A stretch of 64,000 bases of DNA, taken from assembly GCA_051294375.1 (NCBI GenBank), contig CM119268.1, positions 2,386,724-2,450,723 of the forward strand, read 5' to 3'. Shown here one piece after another: positions 11,288-23,154 of the stretch. This DNA comes from Paraspadella gotoi. Lineage: Eukaryota > Chaetognatha. Below the pieces are notes generated by a model that saw only the letters and a list, made by a program, of their open reading frames with translations, did no database searches and was not told the origin of the DNA. How positions within the stretch are numbered: the first letter of the stretch is position 1; each line of letters opens with the position of its first letter. The position numbers were made by a program, and so were the translations under genes.

Positions 11288-13729
11288 CAGAGGATTAAGT
11301 GCCCTAACTTTATATATTCTCCTAAAAGAAAAAATACAAAGTCTTTTCCTAATTCTATTGAATAAATTCTCAAAATTCGTAGATTAAACTCGGCGTTAAT
11401 TATAATTAATTATACATAAAATAAGACTAACAGCGGATTAGCTGGTCGTTCTTTTGCTTAAAGGATGAGCGAAATGCCGTCGATTAAATTTCCCTTAACT
11501 CACCCTAACTCACCCGAAGTCAACTCGTCTCCTTTTTCAAACTTGCGTCACGCGGTCATTTTGTCAACGTTTTTTGCCATCTCACCGGAAAAATAAAAAT
11601 TTCTGACTCCGGAGTTAACATTTTCACATTTCATAAGTGAAGAAAAAAAGGAAAAAAGAAAATGACTCCAACCTTTTTTAGCGACGCTGAATTTCCTCAC
11701 TTCCCCCCCCNNNNNNNNNNNNNNNNNNNNNNNNNNNNNNNNNNNNNNNNNNNNNNNNNNNNNNNNNNNNNNNNNNNNNNNNNNNNNNNNNNNNNNNNNN
11801 NNNNNNNNNNNNNNNNNNNNNNNNNNNNNNNNNNNNNNNNNNNNNNNNNNNNNNNNNNNNNNNNNNNNNNNNNNNNNNNNNNNNNNNNNNNNNNNNNNNN
11901 NNNNNNNNNNNNNNNNNNNNNNNNNNNNNNNNNNNNNNNNNNNNNNNNNNNNNNNNNNNNNNNNNNNNNGGAAGGGTGCTGGTGGGTGGATTGAGTAGTA
12001 GGGTGGACCTCTCGAGAACTAAAAATTGATTTGAGTTATCAAACAAGGATAATTAGATGCCAGATAGTATGATTATGAATACAAAAAATATTTTGTTCAT
12101 ATTGTTTGGGGAATAGATTCATAAAAAACAATATATTTATAGTAATAACCTTATCAAATAGTAAATCTTAAAAATAGTTTTTTTAAAGATTCAGATTTCT
12201 CTTAAAAAGTTACATCAAAATTATAAAACTAAAAATTATAATAAATTTTGTTAATTACATATACAAAGGCAGCAAAATAATAATGTTCAATCGCTCCACC
12301 CTATTGAGTAGGGTCGAGGAAAACCCGAGTTTTTTTTCTTTTCTTTTTTTCTTTTCCATTTTTTCCCTTTTTTTCCCTTTTTTTGGTTGGAGGCGATTAA
12401 ATGGGCGGCTGGTGACGCGAAATGCCGGTGGTTGAGATGCGGGGGTGCGTCAGGGCGATTAGGGAAAGGGGTGGTTGTCGGGGTGGTGGTCGTGGTGGTG
12501 GTCGGGGTGGTGGATTGTAGATCGTAGAGGGTAACTTAAAAAAAACTGATTTCAATAACGACGAATTCAATGCGGACAAAAATTGATGCAAGGACGCAAT
12601 GAGACGGTGATTTAATGACGCAGTGACGCTTATTGAATGACGCAATGATGTGAAAGTGAAAAAGGAAAACCCCGTGGCTGAATCAAGGTGGAAAGGGAAT
12701 CTAGGAAAAAGACGAACGAAGGCGAAAAAGGCGAAAAAGGTTGGGACGAAAAAATGCTCACCCTTCTTCTTCTTCTTCTTTCTCTTCTTCTTCTTCTTCN
12801 NNNNNNNNNNNNNNNNNNNNNNNNNNNNNNNNNNNNNNNNNNNNNNNNNNNNNNNNNNNNNNNNNNNNNNNNNNNNNNNNNNNNNNNNNNNNNNNNNNNN
12901 NNNNNNNNNNNNNNNNNNNNNNNNNNNNNNNNNNNNNNNNNNNNNNNNNNNNNNNNNNNNNNNNNNNNNNNNNNNNNNNNNNNNNNNNNNNNNNNNNNNN
13001 NNNNNNNNNNNNNNNNNNNNNNNNNNNNNNNNNNNNNNNNNNNNNNNNNNNNNNNNNNNNNNNNNNNNNNNNNNNNNNNNNNNNNNNNNNNNNNNNNNNN
13101 NNNNNNNNNNNNNNNNNNNNNNNNNNNNNNNNNNNNNNNNNNNNNNNNNNNNNNNNNNNNNNNNNNNNNNNNNNNNNNNNNNNNNNNNNNNNNNNNNNNN
13201 NNNNNNNNNNNNNNNNNNNNNNNNNNNNNNNNNNNNNNNNNNNNNNNNNNNNNNNNNNNNNNNNNNNNNNNNNNNNNNNNNNNNNNNNNNNNNNNNNNNN
13301 NNNNNNNNNNNNNNNNNNNNNNNNNNNNNNNNNNNNNNNNNNNNNNNNNNNNNNNNNNNNNNNNNNNNNNNNNNNNNNNNNNNNNNNNNNNNNNNNNNNN
13401 NNNNNNNNNNNNNNNNNNNNNNNNNNNNNNNNNNNGTCGTCGTCTGTCGTCGTCGTCGTCGTCGTCGACTCGACGCTATGTAATATCAGTCCTCGCAAAA
13501 AAAAAAAGCCGCCGAAGAGGAAGTAAACGTTCACCCGGCAGAAAGACGACAGAGACTGAGAGAGAGAGAGAGAGAGAGAGGGAGAAGGAGAAGATGAGAG
13601 AGAGAGAGAGAAGAGGAAGCGGATTAAAGAAAAAGGGCCGACAAAAAAACTAGAGGAGTGAAATTCGAGGGAGTGAGAGAGAGTGAGAGAAGGGACAGAG
13701 AAGAACAGTCCACAGAAAGTGAGCAATGG

Positions 13730-15297
13730 ATTCAGAGATTAAACTCTTTGTTTAGGAGTGATCAGCAATCGAGGATTCGTTGGGGGGAAGCGGGATCTTT
13801 CATAGTTGACCCTGTGTTTGAGTATACTAGAGAGACCAGGACTGATCAGGGTTATACAGATTTATAGGATTTAATCACTAATTTAAAATTGACAATAGGA
13901 ATGATATCTAGTTATGAATAGGGAAGACTTTGGTTGAATCTCTATCAAGTGTGCGACAAAGTTCCGGTATGTTCTATGTGAGCTTTAATAACTATATTCA
14001 TATTATGTAGCGATAAGATGTCGCACATGTTTGATATATAGAAACGCAGATTAAAATCACGTTCTTCTCCAACGCAACAATTCAGAATAGAATTAAAAGA
14101 CGAATTTAGGACAAAACTAATTTCCAGGGGTCAGCGCGTAAATTTTATGTGTAAAATATGATGATACTGCCTAGAAGAACTAACCCTCTTGCAAGTGAGA
14201 GATGACAAGAGGAAGTACGCACGTTCGCGACCGGAGAAGACGAGACCCGGGGGCAATCTAGAGACCACCGGGCATGTCGCGTCACCACCCCCCATGTAAT
14301 CGGCCTCCAGCGACGAAAAGGAAGAAAAAAAGAGAAAGAAAGAAGAAAGACGAAAGAACGGAGGGCGGCGAACGCAGTGGTATAAGAGGTAGAGGAGCGA
14401 GCACGAGGATGGGGGGATATAAGAACCCAATAGAGGTGAATGGGTGGTGGGGGGAGGAAAGGAAAGAAAGTGATACGTATGGTGGTGCTGAAGGATGACC
14501 GAGATGGGAAGTGATGAGAGTCCATGCTGCTAGGAGGTGGAAATACACGCCATCAGGGCAGATAACCGCTCAGAATACTCAATAAGGAACCTGTTATTCG
14601 TCTTTGGTTTGATCTAACACGATCGAGAGCTCGTCCCTCTGCTTGTTTATGCAGGCCACGCAGCCCGCTCCCTGGCGCCCCAGTGACCACTATCTGCCTT
14701 TCTTTTCCCCCCGGCCTCCTTTCCGAACCAAACGGCGCGCTGCTCGGGATCGAGTTGACTCCGAAATTCGCGGAGTCGTCTTTGACGGCCGGTCTCTCTG
14801 GCGGTCGTGTCAGGATATATTAGTCTCGGCGCTCCAGTGTTAAGGTGAGCGGAGTGTCCGAGAGTTATGCTCTTTTATTTTTTTTATTTATTTATTTAAT
14901 GATTATAATTAATTCTATGGGATGTGATAGAATTATAAATATCACATACATTACGCTATATATAGAATATAAGTAAATATAAGACTAGATTTATTAAGAG
15001 GATATTTATTATATTATATTGTATTACTTGTACTATATGTTGAAGAGGAGGATATATCAGCTAGTATACCTTAGTTATATATATATATAAAGATGAGGAT
15101 AAGATATATATATTATATCCTCAGTCTTCTCGTGTGCTTAAGACAAATTGACTGACAGACTGACAAACAAACAGACGGACACGTCTCGATTTTTCACCGT
15201 TTAGGTTTCCAGGGGAAAAAATGGGAGTTTCAACGCACGTGAGTTGATATCCGTCGTGATTAATTTTTCACGCGCAAACTTGAAGTGATTCTCTGAG

Positions 15298-15341
<44 letters not shown>

Positions 15342-15392
15342 CTCATTGATTCCACTTTTCCTCGTCTTGGTTTCTCTTATTCGCCGTCGTTT
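13730..15392 (+). repeat. Tandem segmental duplication, unit A
   Basis: Matches 15,403-16,865 in the same orientation. Shared landmarks are the block with GTCGCACATGTTTG (14,020-14,035 and 15,663-15,680), the CGGGATCGAGTTGAC block (14,745 and 16,153), the CAGACGGACACGTCTCG block (15,170 and 16,628) and the terminal (GA)n. Its first 410 bases are also the outer end of the inverted-repeat arm. Part of it (14,860-15,140) is AT-rich and poorly matched. A 10-base gap (15,393-15,402) separates it from unit B. No gene is seen. Confidence 0.8.
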
Positions 15393-15402
15393 NNNNNNNN
15401 NN

Positions 15403-15876
15403 AAGCCTGAATTCAGATTAAACTCTGTTTTAGGATCAGCAATCGAAATATCGTTGGGGAAAGAGAAAAATCTTCAAGTATGACCCTGTTTGAACTGAAA
15501 TACCAGCAACAGTACAGGGTTCGGATTCAAAACTTATAATCAAATTTAATTGACAATAGAATTTTAAATCCTATATGAATGAAAGCTTTGTGTTTGAATT
15601 CTATCATTGCCGCAATTCGGTATATTATGAACTTAAATAATATATTCATATATGAGCGATAATGTCGCACATGTTTGTATATTTTAGAAACGAAATGTAA
15701 AAAATCCGTTTTTCTAGCAACAATAAAAAGAAATCCTAAAAGACGAAATTTAAGACAAAAACAAATTTCGGTCACGGATTTTATTTATGAAAAAAACGAA
15801 TTAACCTAGCCTAAAAATAAATCAACGTACCCCTGCAGTGAGAGTGAAAGAGAGAAGAGAGAGAGAGAGAAGAGAG

Positions 15877-15907
<31 letters not shown>

Positions 15908-16304
15908 AGAGAGTAAGAGAGAAGAGAGAGAGAGAGAGAGAGAGTGAGAGAGAGAGAGAGAGTCCCACTCAGAGGGAAAACAGCTCAGGGGCGAAACCCT
16001 CAAGCAAACAATAAATCGACTGATCGTCTTTGGCGTAACTCACCCGAACTCGTCCCTCTCTTTTATGCAGCACCCACCAGCCCCCCAGCCACCCTATCCC
16101 CTTTCCTTTTTCCCCCGGCCTCCCTTTCCCGCCAAACGGCGCCGCTTCTCGGGATCGAGTTGACCTCCGAAAATCGCGGAGTCGTCTTTTTGAACGCCGC
16201 GTCTCTCGGCGTCTTCGATTTTATCGGCGCCATGTTTTTTTTGGTGGTGGTCCGGATTTGTTTTATTTATTTTTTTTTTATTTTTATTTATTTATTTATT
16301 TAGT

Positions 16305-16364
<60 letters not shown>

Positions 16365-16865
16365 TTTATTTAATTTATTTATTTATTTATTTATTTATTT
16401 ATTTTTTATTTATTTATTTATTTTTATTTATTTTATTTAATTTATTTATTTAAGAAGAGACAGAAACAGATCGAAAATAGACACGCTCCGATAGATTTAC
16501 AGAGTAGATTGAGAAACCAAGAATGTTGACCGACGGACACAGTTCAGCACATACAGACCCGATGATTTTTTTCAACTGCTTTTTGATATAAAGACAAATT
16601 GACTGAACAAAACCTGACATAACAAACAGACGGACACGTCTCGAATTTTTCCAACCGTTTAGGTTTCCGCAGGGGAAAAAATGGGAGTTTCATCCGCAAC
16701 GTGAAGTTGATATCCGGCGTCGTGATTATTTTTAACCGCGAAACTATGAAGTGATTCTCTGAGGCGAGAAGAGAGAGAGAGTAGAAGAGAGAGAAGAGAT
16801 TGTCTCATTGATTCCACTTTTCCCTCGCTTGGTTTCTCTTATTCGCACGTCGTTTTCCGGTAAAT
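15403..16865 (+). repeat. Tandem segmental duplication, unit B
   Basis: Second unit of the duplication. It contains a (GA)n tract at 15,840-15,962 and a TTTA microsatellite at 16,258-16,452 that is only partly present in unit A. Many homopolymer-length differences separate the units, as expected of unmerged haplotypes or low-accuracy consensus. Confidence 0.8.
16258..16452 (+). repeat. (TTTA)n microsatellite
   Basis: About 195 bases of TTTA repeats with a few interruptions. The open frame through it (Tyr-Leu-Phe-Ile runs) is a repeat artefact. Confidence 0.95.
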
Positions 16866-16883
16866 GCGCCTGCGTTTTTTTCT

Positions 16884-17265
16884 TCACTATTAAGTACAGT
16901 AGTGCAATAAGCCCTCAGCTAAAACTTTCTATCCTCCATGAAGCCCAGTGATTCAAGTAACTGAAATTGATGTATTTTGTAGTAAGATGTTGTGTGAAGG
17001 ATGAATTGGTGGTTCTGATGTTAAGAAACTAAGTAGCTCCATCCGGGGAGTGTAAAAAAACGATGTTCAAACTCTCGTTCATCTCTCGTTCATCTCTCGT
17101 ACAGCGGGCCGATCCCTGGCGTAGTTCAGCATTAGAACTGTACTGAACTTTTCTACTTCGTAGTTACGTATTCAACAAAATTGATACAGTGTTTTTTACG
17201 GTTCGACAGCAAGTATCCGACTGCAGTAACGATCTCATCTTAACACTCCCACTGTAACGTGTAAA
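16884..17265 (+). repeat. Dispersed repeat copy 1 (paired with 21,235-21,565)
   Basis: Shares with 21,235-21,565 the blocks GTAGTAAGATGTTGTGTGAA, CTCCATCCGGGGAGTGTA, the TCGTTCATCTCTCG tandem triplet and CTACTTCGTAGTTACGTATT in the same order. Differences are mostly 1-2 base indels. Confidence 0.8.
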
Positions 17266-19960
17266 CGGACAATACAAATGCTTAGGACTAAGTACTCTGA
17301 CGACAAAGCAGAGGTTTTTTTTAATAATATTCTTATATCCGGGCCAAGGTAGATATCGATAGCATATTGTTAATATTAGTATTCAAAAAAGCATCCTAAC
17401 CATAAATATAGAAAATATTAACCAAAATCCTTCGAAAATCCACCCCTTCTTTGGAAGCATTTCGCCATAGAAAGATGTTTTTCCCGGAATCTGACGTCCC
17501 GGTTGTAAAACTCTTAGAAATATCTGATCGTCTAGCTTCCTCTTTTACATTTTACTTTAAATAAAAAATTTTCACGCAAAATGGACTGATTTCGATTCTC
17601 CCACGATGATCGTATCATATCAAAATAACCATATAAAATGTAAAGAAAAAATTTGGAGAGCCCTTTCAGACAATATGTGGCTATCGATTCCTGAATTTGA
17701 ACGTTTATTGTAAGAATCACAACATATGTTAAATGCGTTGACATGGGTATTGAAGTTTGAGGAAATCCGCTTTATTTTATATATAAAATGCGTCAATAAA
17801 TATTTTCCCGAAGCGGAACAGGTCAATTTGCATCTGATAGTTTTGATGTCAAAATGATGTTTATTTGTCAAGAGAAAAAATAAATGCGAGCCCTTGAGAT
17901 GCAACAGATCAGGAATCCGAGTGTATTTTACATATATTTTTTATTAACCTGAATTCTTTCCCAGGGGCGTTGACATTATGGTGTGAGTCAGATTTTAACA
18001 AAAAATACTCCATTGAAAAAAGTCTATCCTCGATTTCTATAGAAACGACGTAACTCCTACCAATGACTAGAGAGATCGTACCAACACCGCTGCGACTTCG
18101 CCCTGTGGCCGTAGACTTTGCGGCTACAAACTGGAATTCCTATCCGCCTCTTGATGAGGTTACTGGCGCCCTTTGAGCGATCCATTCAGGTACCTCACCA
18201 CTTCGCCGGGGGGGGGGGTAAGATTCAGCAAACAACCCTTCCCAACCAGTGGCGTCTCTGAAAGGCGCGACCCTCTTGGCAGACAGCATGGCGTTCACCT
18301 CGGCATCATCTCCCTTGTAAAGATGACCAAAATAGCCGCCGCCGCATCGCCTCCCTGACGACGCCGATCCGAACGCGACTCCTGCCTCTTTGATCATCTC
18401 TAGCCCGGCCGCCGGCCGTCGTCTCCTCGACGACACTACGCCTCGAACCGGCGGCTGGCTCTGCACTTTCGTTGACGTCTCCGGGTTGATCCCATCCTAG
18501 CCGCCGCCGACGTCGTCACCTTGACCGACGTCTCGAATCGGCGGCACTTCTTCTTTGGAGACGCTCAGATCTTGACGTCCGAATAGCCGCCGCCGGCATC
18601 GTCCACTCGTACGACCCTCGGGACGGCGACACTGCCTCCGTCTTGACCGTCTTTTCGCGTTCTGGATCAACTGTAATGGCGTCTTTCGTGCATGTTGCAA
18701 GTTTGTTTGTGGCCGTATGCAAACGAGTTAGTTGTGCATGATTTGCGTGCTGAAACATTCGTATTGAAAGTTTCTTCTTCTCGGTAATTTCTCCCACCTC
18801 TTGTTTTCACAAGATTAATCCAATTTTGTTTAGTTAATATCACTTATTCAGAAGACGATCAAGATTAATAAATTTGTCTCACTTGCTCCACAATCATGTT
18901 TCCACGTCTTTTTTCAAACTTGTTCAAGCCTCATTCACTTTCTATAACTTCCGTCTTTAAATCTTGTGTTATTTCAGTGATTTATTGCTGGGCACACAAC
19001 GAAATAAACAATCTAATACAGCCCCATCTATCTTCTGCATTGCTTCTCATCATTTTTACTTCGTTATTATAAAGTGAAAAGGTCAACCTGGTCCACAACT
19101 TAATAATAAAAATGTTGATTTGTGAAACACCACTGTTTCGTCATCCTGTCGTCTCTCTAGCCAAAGAAGACCTTTACTTTCCTCTCATAGGTCCTCTCAA
19201 CTCATGTCCATGCGCTACACATCCAAGGCCTGCTTTGAATGTGTTCGTTAATTTTAACACAATTACCAGAGTTTTCCTTTCACTCCAAATCTTCTCTCAT
19301 CTCACAGCCTTATCCTCTTGAATGTGAGTCGTCAAACAAAATTTTTAGTTTTACCATCCAACTTTGTCAGCTGCTCCAAGCAGTAAAGTTAAAGGATCCT
19401 CCTCCTCTCCTCGTTTTTTCTTCTCTCTTTAGACGAGCATGGATAATCGATATGCTCAAATATTTTATCAATATTAGCAAGTTTTTGAATGTGAGACCAA
19501 TCTAGCAGATTTGTAAAATCTTTTTTTTTTTTTTTTTTTCAATTTTTTCAATATTTTCATGAAGACTGGATCTTGTAGCCCAGCAATGTTCATTAATCAT
19601 TGTTCATCATTTAAACTCGTCATTCTTTCTCTTTATCTACAAGAGATGGCGATTAAACTGTAAGTGAAGAGTTCGTGATACTAATTGGATCCTAACGCCG
19701 TAGTGTCATAAACCGTAATCTTATACATTTCCCATCTTATTGATCTCCTTATTTCATACGAGGATTTATAGAAATTATACAATGAAAGCAGCGGGTGGAG
19801 GCTCCCGACGCTCTTCATGTGAATGACCTTGTAATCTGACCACAACAGGAACTGTCCCATGAGATTGAGTGTACAGCAAAGCCTCAACACTCAACAGCTT
19901 TGAAGTTTAAGCTCAAAAGGATGAATTGCAAAAATTTCTCCTTCACACGAATGATAGCAG
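17266..19960. other. No gene recognised; GC-rich block at 18,100-18,700
   Basis: 17,266-18,090 and 18,700-19,960 are ordinary AT-rich DNA without features, apart from a poly-T run at 19,518-19,540. The block 18,100-18,700 is GC-rich with repeated GCCGCCGC and TTGACGTC-like stretches and moderate open frames on both strands. No frame resembles a known family, so I leave it uncalled. Confidence 0.5.
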
Positions 19961-20059
19961 CGCCCAGCAATGGCGCAGCAATTCAGTGTTCAACAATGGC
20001 ATTTTAATGCATTTTTCTCCGCAACGTCTTCCGATTACAGCGGATGGGTGGCGATTGAT

Positions 20060-20391
20060 CTCTCCTCAGTTTCTCCTTTGACAGTTTCTTCCGCAACCCT
20101 TTCCACAACTTTTTCCGCATCCTTTACCGCAACTTCTTTCGCGACTCTTTCTGCAACCTCTTCCAACAACTTTTTCCTCATCTTTTTCCGCAACGTCATT
20201 TGAAACTTCTTAGGCAGCAACTCTTTCATCAGCAGCATCTTTCAGCAAATTCTTCAGCAGCGACTTCTTTAGCAGCAGCTTCTTTAGCAGTAACGTCTTC
20301 TACAGCAGCCTTTTCAAACGCAGATTCTTCAGCAGCAGCGTCTTCAGCAGCATCTTCTTTAGCAGCAACTTCTTCTGCAGACAGCATGTGA
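20060..20391 (+). repeat. Degenerate short tandem repeat (TTC / GCA rich)
   Basis: Variable repeats of a TTCTTCAGCAGCA-like unit, earlier CAACTTTTTCCGCAAC-like. Frames translate to Ser/Ala/Thr runs and shift along the array, so coding is not supported. Confidence 0.6.
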
Positions 20392-21234
20392 CAGGCTTCT
20401 CACGCCAGCCTCAGCTTCTTATCGGTTCTTCATGCAGCGGCGGTGTAATGGGATTGGCGCACCATCTCGTTTTCGGCAGAGGTTCCTTGTTGAATCCATT
20501 GGCGTCGGGCGATCCTCATTGCGTCGTCCACTCCAATGACTCCTTCGTTGATACTCCTTCGTTCGTCCGCCTTCCCATCTGCCTCCACTTAGACTCGCCA
20601 GCCTTTCAATCCCGCTCTCTCCTTTCTTTCTTCGTTTTATGTCTGACTTCTTTCTCCCATTCTCTCTATGCCTTTCCTCCACCTTCATTATTCTTCTTCG
20701 GTTCTCTTTCGAATTTCTTTGAATTTTTCTTCAAGCTCAATCCTCTTTCATCCACCTCGTCTTGCTCTCTCCTTTTCGTATTTCTATATTCGTTCGTTCT
20801 TTCTCTCTCTCTATCGCTTATACACTCTTCTTGCCATTTCTAGTCTTGACCAACCTTTGGCGAATCATCTCGCAAGACGATTGAGACGACGTCGTTACCA
20901 TAGTTCTAGCTTTTGAGACGGTTTTGACGCTGACTCTTGTCGGCTCCAAGTAGGTGAAGACTCTTGTCGCGACTTTGGCGACGAGCAGACCATGCGGCGA
21001 CAGTCGCCATCCAATGCTCGATCTCTAATCGATGTGTTCTCGGCGAGGCGGCCTCGAGACCCCGTCCCTTATCGGTTAGCTCCCTCTTGACTCCTCACGC
21101 GATCAAGGTTATGATCTGCCGCTCTGCTGCTGCTGCTTCGGTTAATTTAGGTTTAGTTAGATTTAATTGTTGAATTTAGATTATAGTTTAGTTTAATTTT
21201 AATCCCCGATTATGACATATTAAGTTCTTAATAT

Positions 21235-21565
21235 TTAGTAGCAGTAAGTGCAACAGCCTCAGCTAAAACTTTCATCTCTCCATGAAGCCCGTGACATAAC
21301 GAATTGATGTATTTTTGTAGTAAGATGTTGTGTGAAGATGAATTGTGGTTTGATGTTAAGAACTAAGTAGGCTCCATCCGGGGAGTGTAGAAAAACCGAT
21401 GTTCATCTCGTCCGTTCATCTCTCGTTATCTCTCGTCAGCGGGCGGATCCCTGGCGTTCACTTAGACCTGTACTACTTTTCTACTTCGTAGTTACGTATT
21501 CAACAAATGATCAGTGTTTTTGACGTCACGCCAAGTATCGCACGCGTTACGATCTCTCTTAAACA
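21235..21565 (+). repeat. Dispersed repeat copy 2 (paired with 16,884-17,265)
   Basis: Same ordered blocks as copy 1, slightly shorter. The 3.97 kb between the copies is not itself duplicated. Confidence 0.8.
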
Positions 21566-22084
21566 CTTACAAACAAGTGAACATTAAATTTTAAACAGAA
21601 AGTTTAACAAAAAAAATACGAAAGAATTTATATTTAACTGAGTGATTATTCATACAATTTTATAAATAACAACGTATTTAAAAATATTTTCTTCTCAGCA
21701 TTCCGAAACACTTTCGAATTTTTTACTTCCCAAACAAAAGTCTGTCGTATTTTCTTTTGCCGCCCGAATCGTAAATGTTTCGCTCTATTTGAGTCAGCTA
21801 GAATTACTACGAACCCAATCTTGGAAAAGTCTTATCCTATTCCTTAACAATTCTTAACTTCTATTATCTCGATTTTTTTTTTTATCTCAATTTTTTTTTT
21901 ATCATAGCTATAAACCCGTAAAAACTGTTCATTATCTGAAAGAGAAAAGAGAGAGAAGAGAGAAGAGAGAGAGAGAGAGAGAACAATTCTCCTTCTTTCC
22001 ACCCTCCTCCCTCTCCTTCCCTCCCTCTCTTCCCTTCCCTCTCTCCCACTCCCTCGCCCCGCTCACGCGGCAGAGCGAAACTCG

Positions 22085-22175
22085 ACCACGTTCGCAACAA
22101 CGACGCCATCTTTCTTTGCTTCTTCGCGAGCGCCAATTCCGGCGATCACGCCCACTTCCGGTTTTTTCCATCACC
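22085..22175 (+). promoter_or_regulatory. CpG-rich promoter-like region with YY1- and ETS-type sites
   Basis: A CpG-rich stretch containing CGACGCCATCTT (reverse of a YY1-like AAGATGGCG, near 22,101) and CCACTTCCGG (reverse of the ETS/GABP core CCGGAAGTGG, near 22,151). No TATA box is seen. It lies about 130 bases upstream of the open frame that runs into the 60-bp repeat, so it may be that gene's promoter. Confidence 0.4.
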
Positions 22176-22299
22176 ACGCCTCGCGCGAGCTGCGTTCGCG
22201 CGCCGACCAGGGGCGTCTTTCTTTTCTCTCTCTCGCTCTCGGCTTCTCGTCTCTCTAGCTCTCGCTCTCAGCTCTCTTGCGATAAACGCGAGCAAAGTC

Positions 22300-22896
22300 G
22301 TAGGCAGACACCCACTGATTCTCCCTGCTGAGGCGCCCGTCTGCGACCAACTCTCATTCACCAAAACCACCTTTGCGTTAAGCCGCAGAAATCCACCAAT
22401 CTGGGACGATGACCTCGAAGACCATCAACTCAGTGATATAAGTGACAGAGAAAATCGTCTTAGTGATATGAGTGACAGAGACAATCATCTCAGCGATATA
22501 AGTGTCAGAGAAAATTGTCTTAGTGATATGAGTGACAGAGACAATCATCTCAGTGATATAAGTGACAGAGAAAATCGTTTTTGTGATATGAGTGACAGAG
22601 ACAATCATCTCAGTGATATAAGTGACAGAGAAAATCATCTTAGTGATATGAGTGACAGAGAAAATCATCTCAGTGATATAAGTGACAGAGACAATCGTCT
22701 TAGTGATATGAGTGACAGAGACAATCACCTCAGTGATATAAGTGACAGAGAAAATCGTCTTAGTAATATGAGTGACAGTGACAATCATCTCAGTGATATA
22801 AGTGACAGAGAAAANNNNNNNNNNNNNNNNNNNNNNNGAGACAATCATCACAAAAAAATACCACCTGTAAACCTAAATAATCTAAAACAATTATGA
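22300..22896 (+). CDS. Candidate coding region with a 20-residue acidic tandem repeat
   Basis: One plus-strand frame is open from about 22,270 through seven 60-bp repeats to a TGA at 22,894-22,896. Upstream of the repeats it reads like ordinary protein (ending WDDDLEDHQLSDI). Each repeat encodes two 10-residue halves of the pattern SDR[E/D]N[R/H]LSD[I/M]. After a 23-base gap (22,815-22,837) it closes with a basic tail. The repeat period is a multiple of three, and substitutions in this frame are mostly E/D, R/H, I/M or silent, which suggests constraint. However, the opposite strand is open too, and the first in-frame ATG is inside the repeats (22,468), so an upstream exon or a spurious frame remain possible. 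The family is not recognised. Confidence 0.35.
   Translation, partial: VGRHPLILPAEAPVCDQLSFTKTTFALSRRNPPIWDDDLEDHQLSDISDRENRLSDMSDRDNHLSDISVRENCLSDMSDRDNHLSDISDRENRFCDMSDRDNHLSDISDRENHLSDMSDRENHLSDISDRDNRLSDMSDRDNHLSDISDRENRLSNMSDSDNHLSDISDREXXXXXXXXXDNHHKKIPPVNLNNLKQL
22432..22814 (+). repeat. 60-bp minisatellite made of two 30-bp halves
   Basis: Tandem units with an exact 60-base period. Each has the halves AGTGACAGAGAAAATC... and AGTGACAGAGACAATC..., differing at fixed diagnostic positions (ATA/ATG, GAA/GAC, CTT/CTC). At least six units are visible before the gap. Confidence 0.95.
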
Positions 22897-23154
22897 GCCC
22901 AACCGAAGTCTTTTCTTATTTGCTTATCATCAATATCAACAAGAGTGAAACAGGCAGAAGCAAAGTCCCATCTGTTCCGTCCCAGTCGAAGGCAAAACTT
23001 TCACAAAATAACTAGTGTTAAACCTCGTCCTCGCGTCGTCAAAGGGCAAGGTCGCCATAGTTATTTCACCTCATAAACTTTATTATTATTATTATGCTCT
23101 ATAATCTATTAGAGGTTAAGTATGTACTAATTTCACCATCGCTTCCCAAACGAA

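Larger units (their letters stand above)
10169..14140 (-). repeat. Right arm of the giant inverted repeat
   Basis: Inverted copy of 9,722-9,830 followed directly by the inverted copy of 3,700-7,378, skipping the 2.3-kb transposon. It contains gaps at 11,022-11,046, 11,711-11,969 and 12,800-13,435. From the left arm these should hold, respectively, a short sequence near 6,060-6,100, the CpG island and candidate exon near 5,335-5,520, and only a few bases of TTC/GAC repeat near 4,390-4,440. The 636-base gap is therefore probably oversized. Confidence 0.85.

Noticed and set aside
18140-18797. GC-rich frames on the minus strand
   Set aside because: No known motif, competing frames on both strands and repeated GCCGCC words; not enough to call a gene.
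22378-22851. Minus-strand frame through the 60-bp repeat
   Set aside because: It is open only because the unit lacks stops on that strand; the plus frame has protein-like flanks and conservative changes, so it is preferred.
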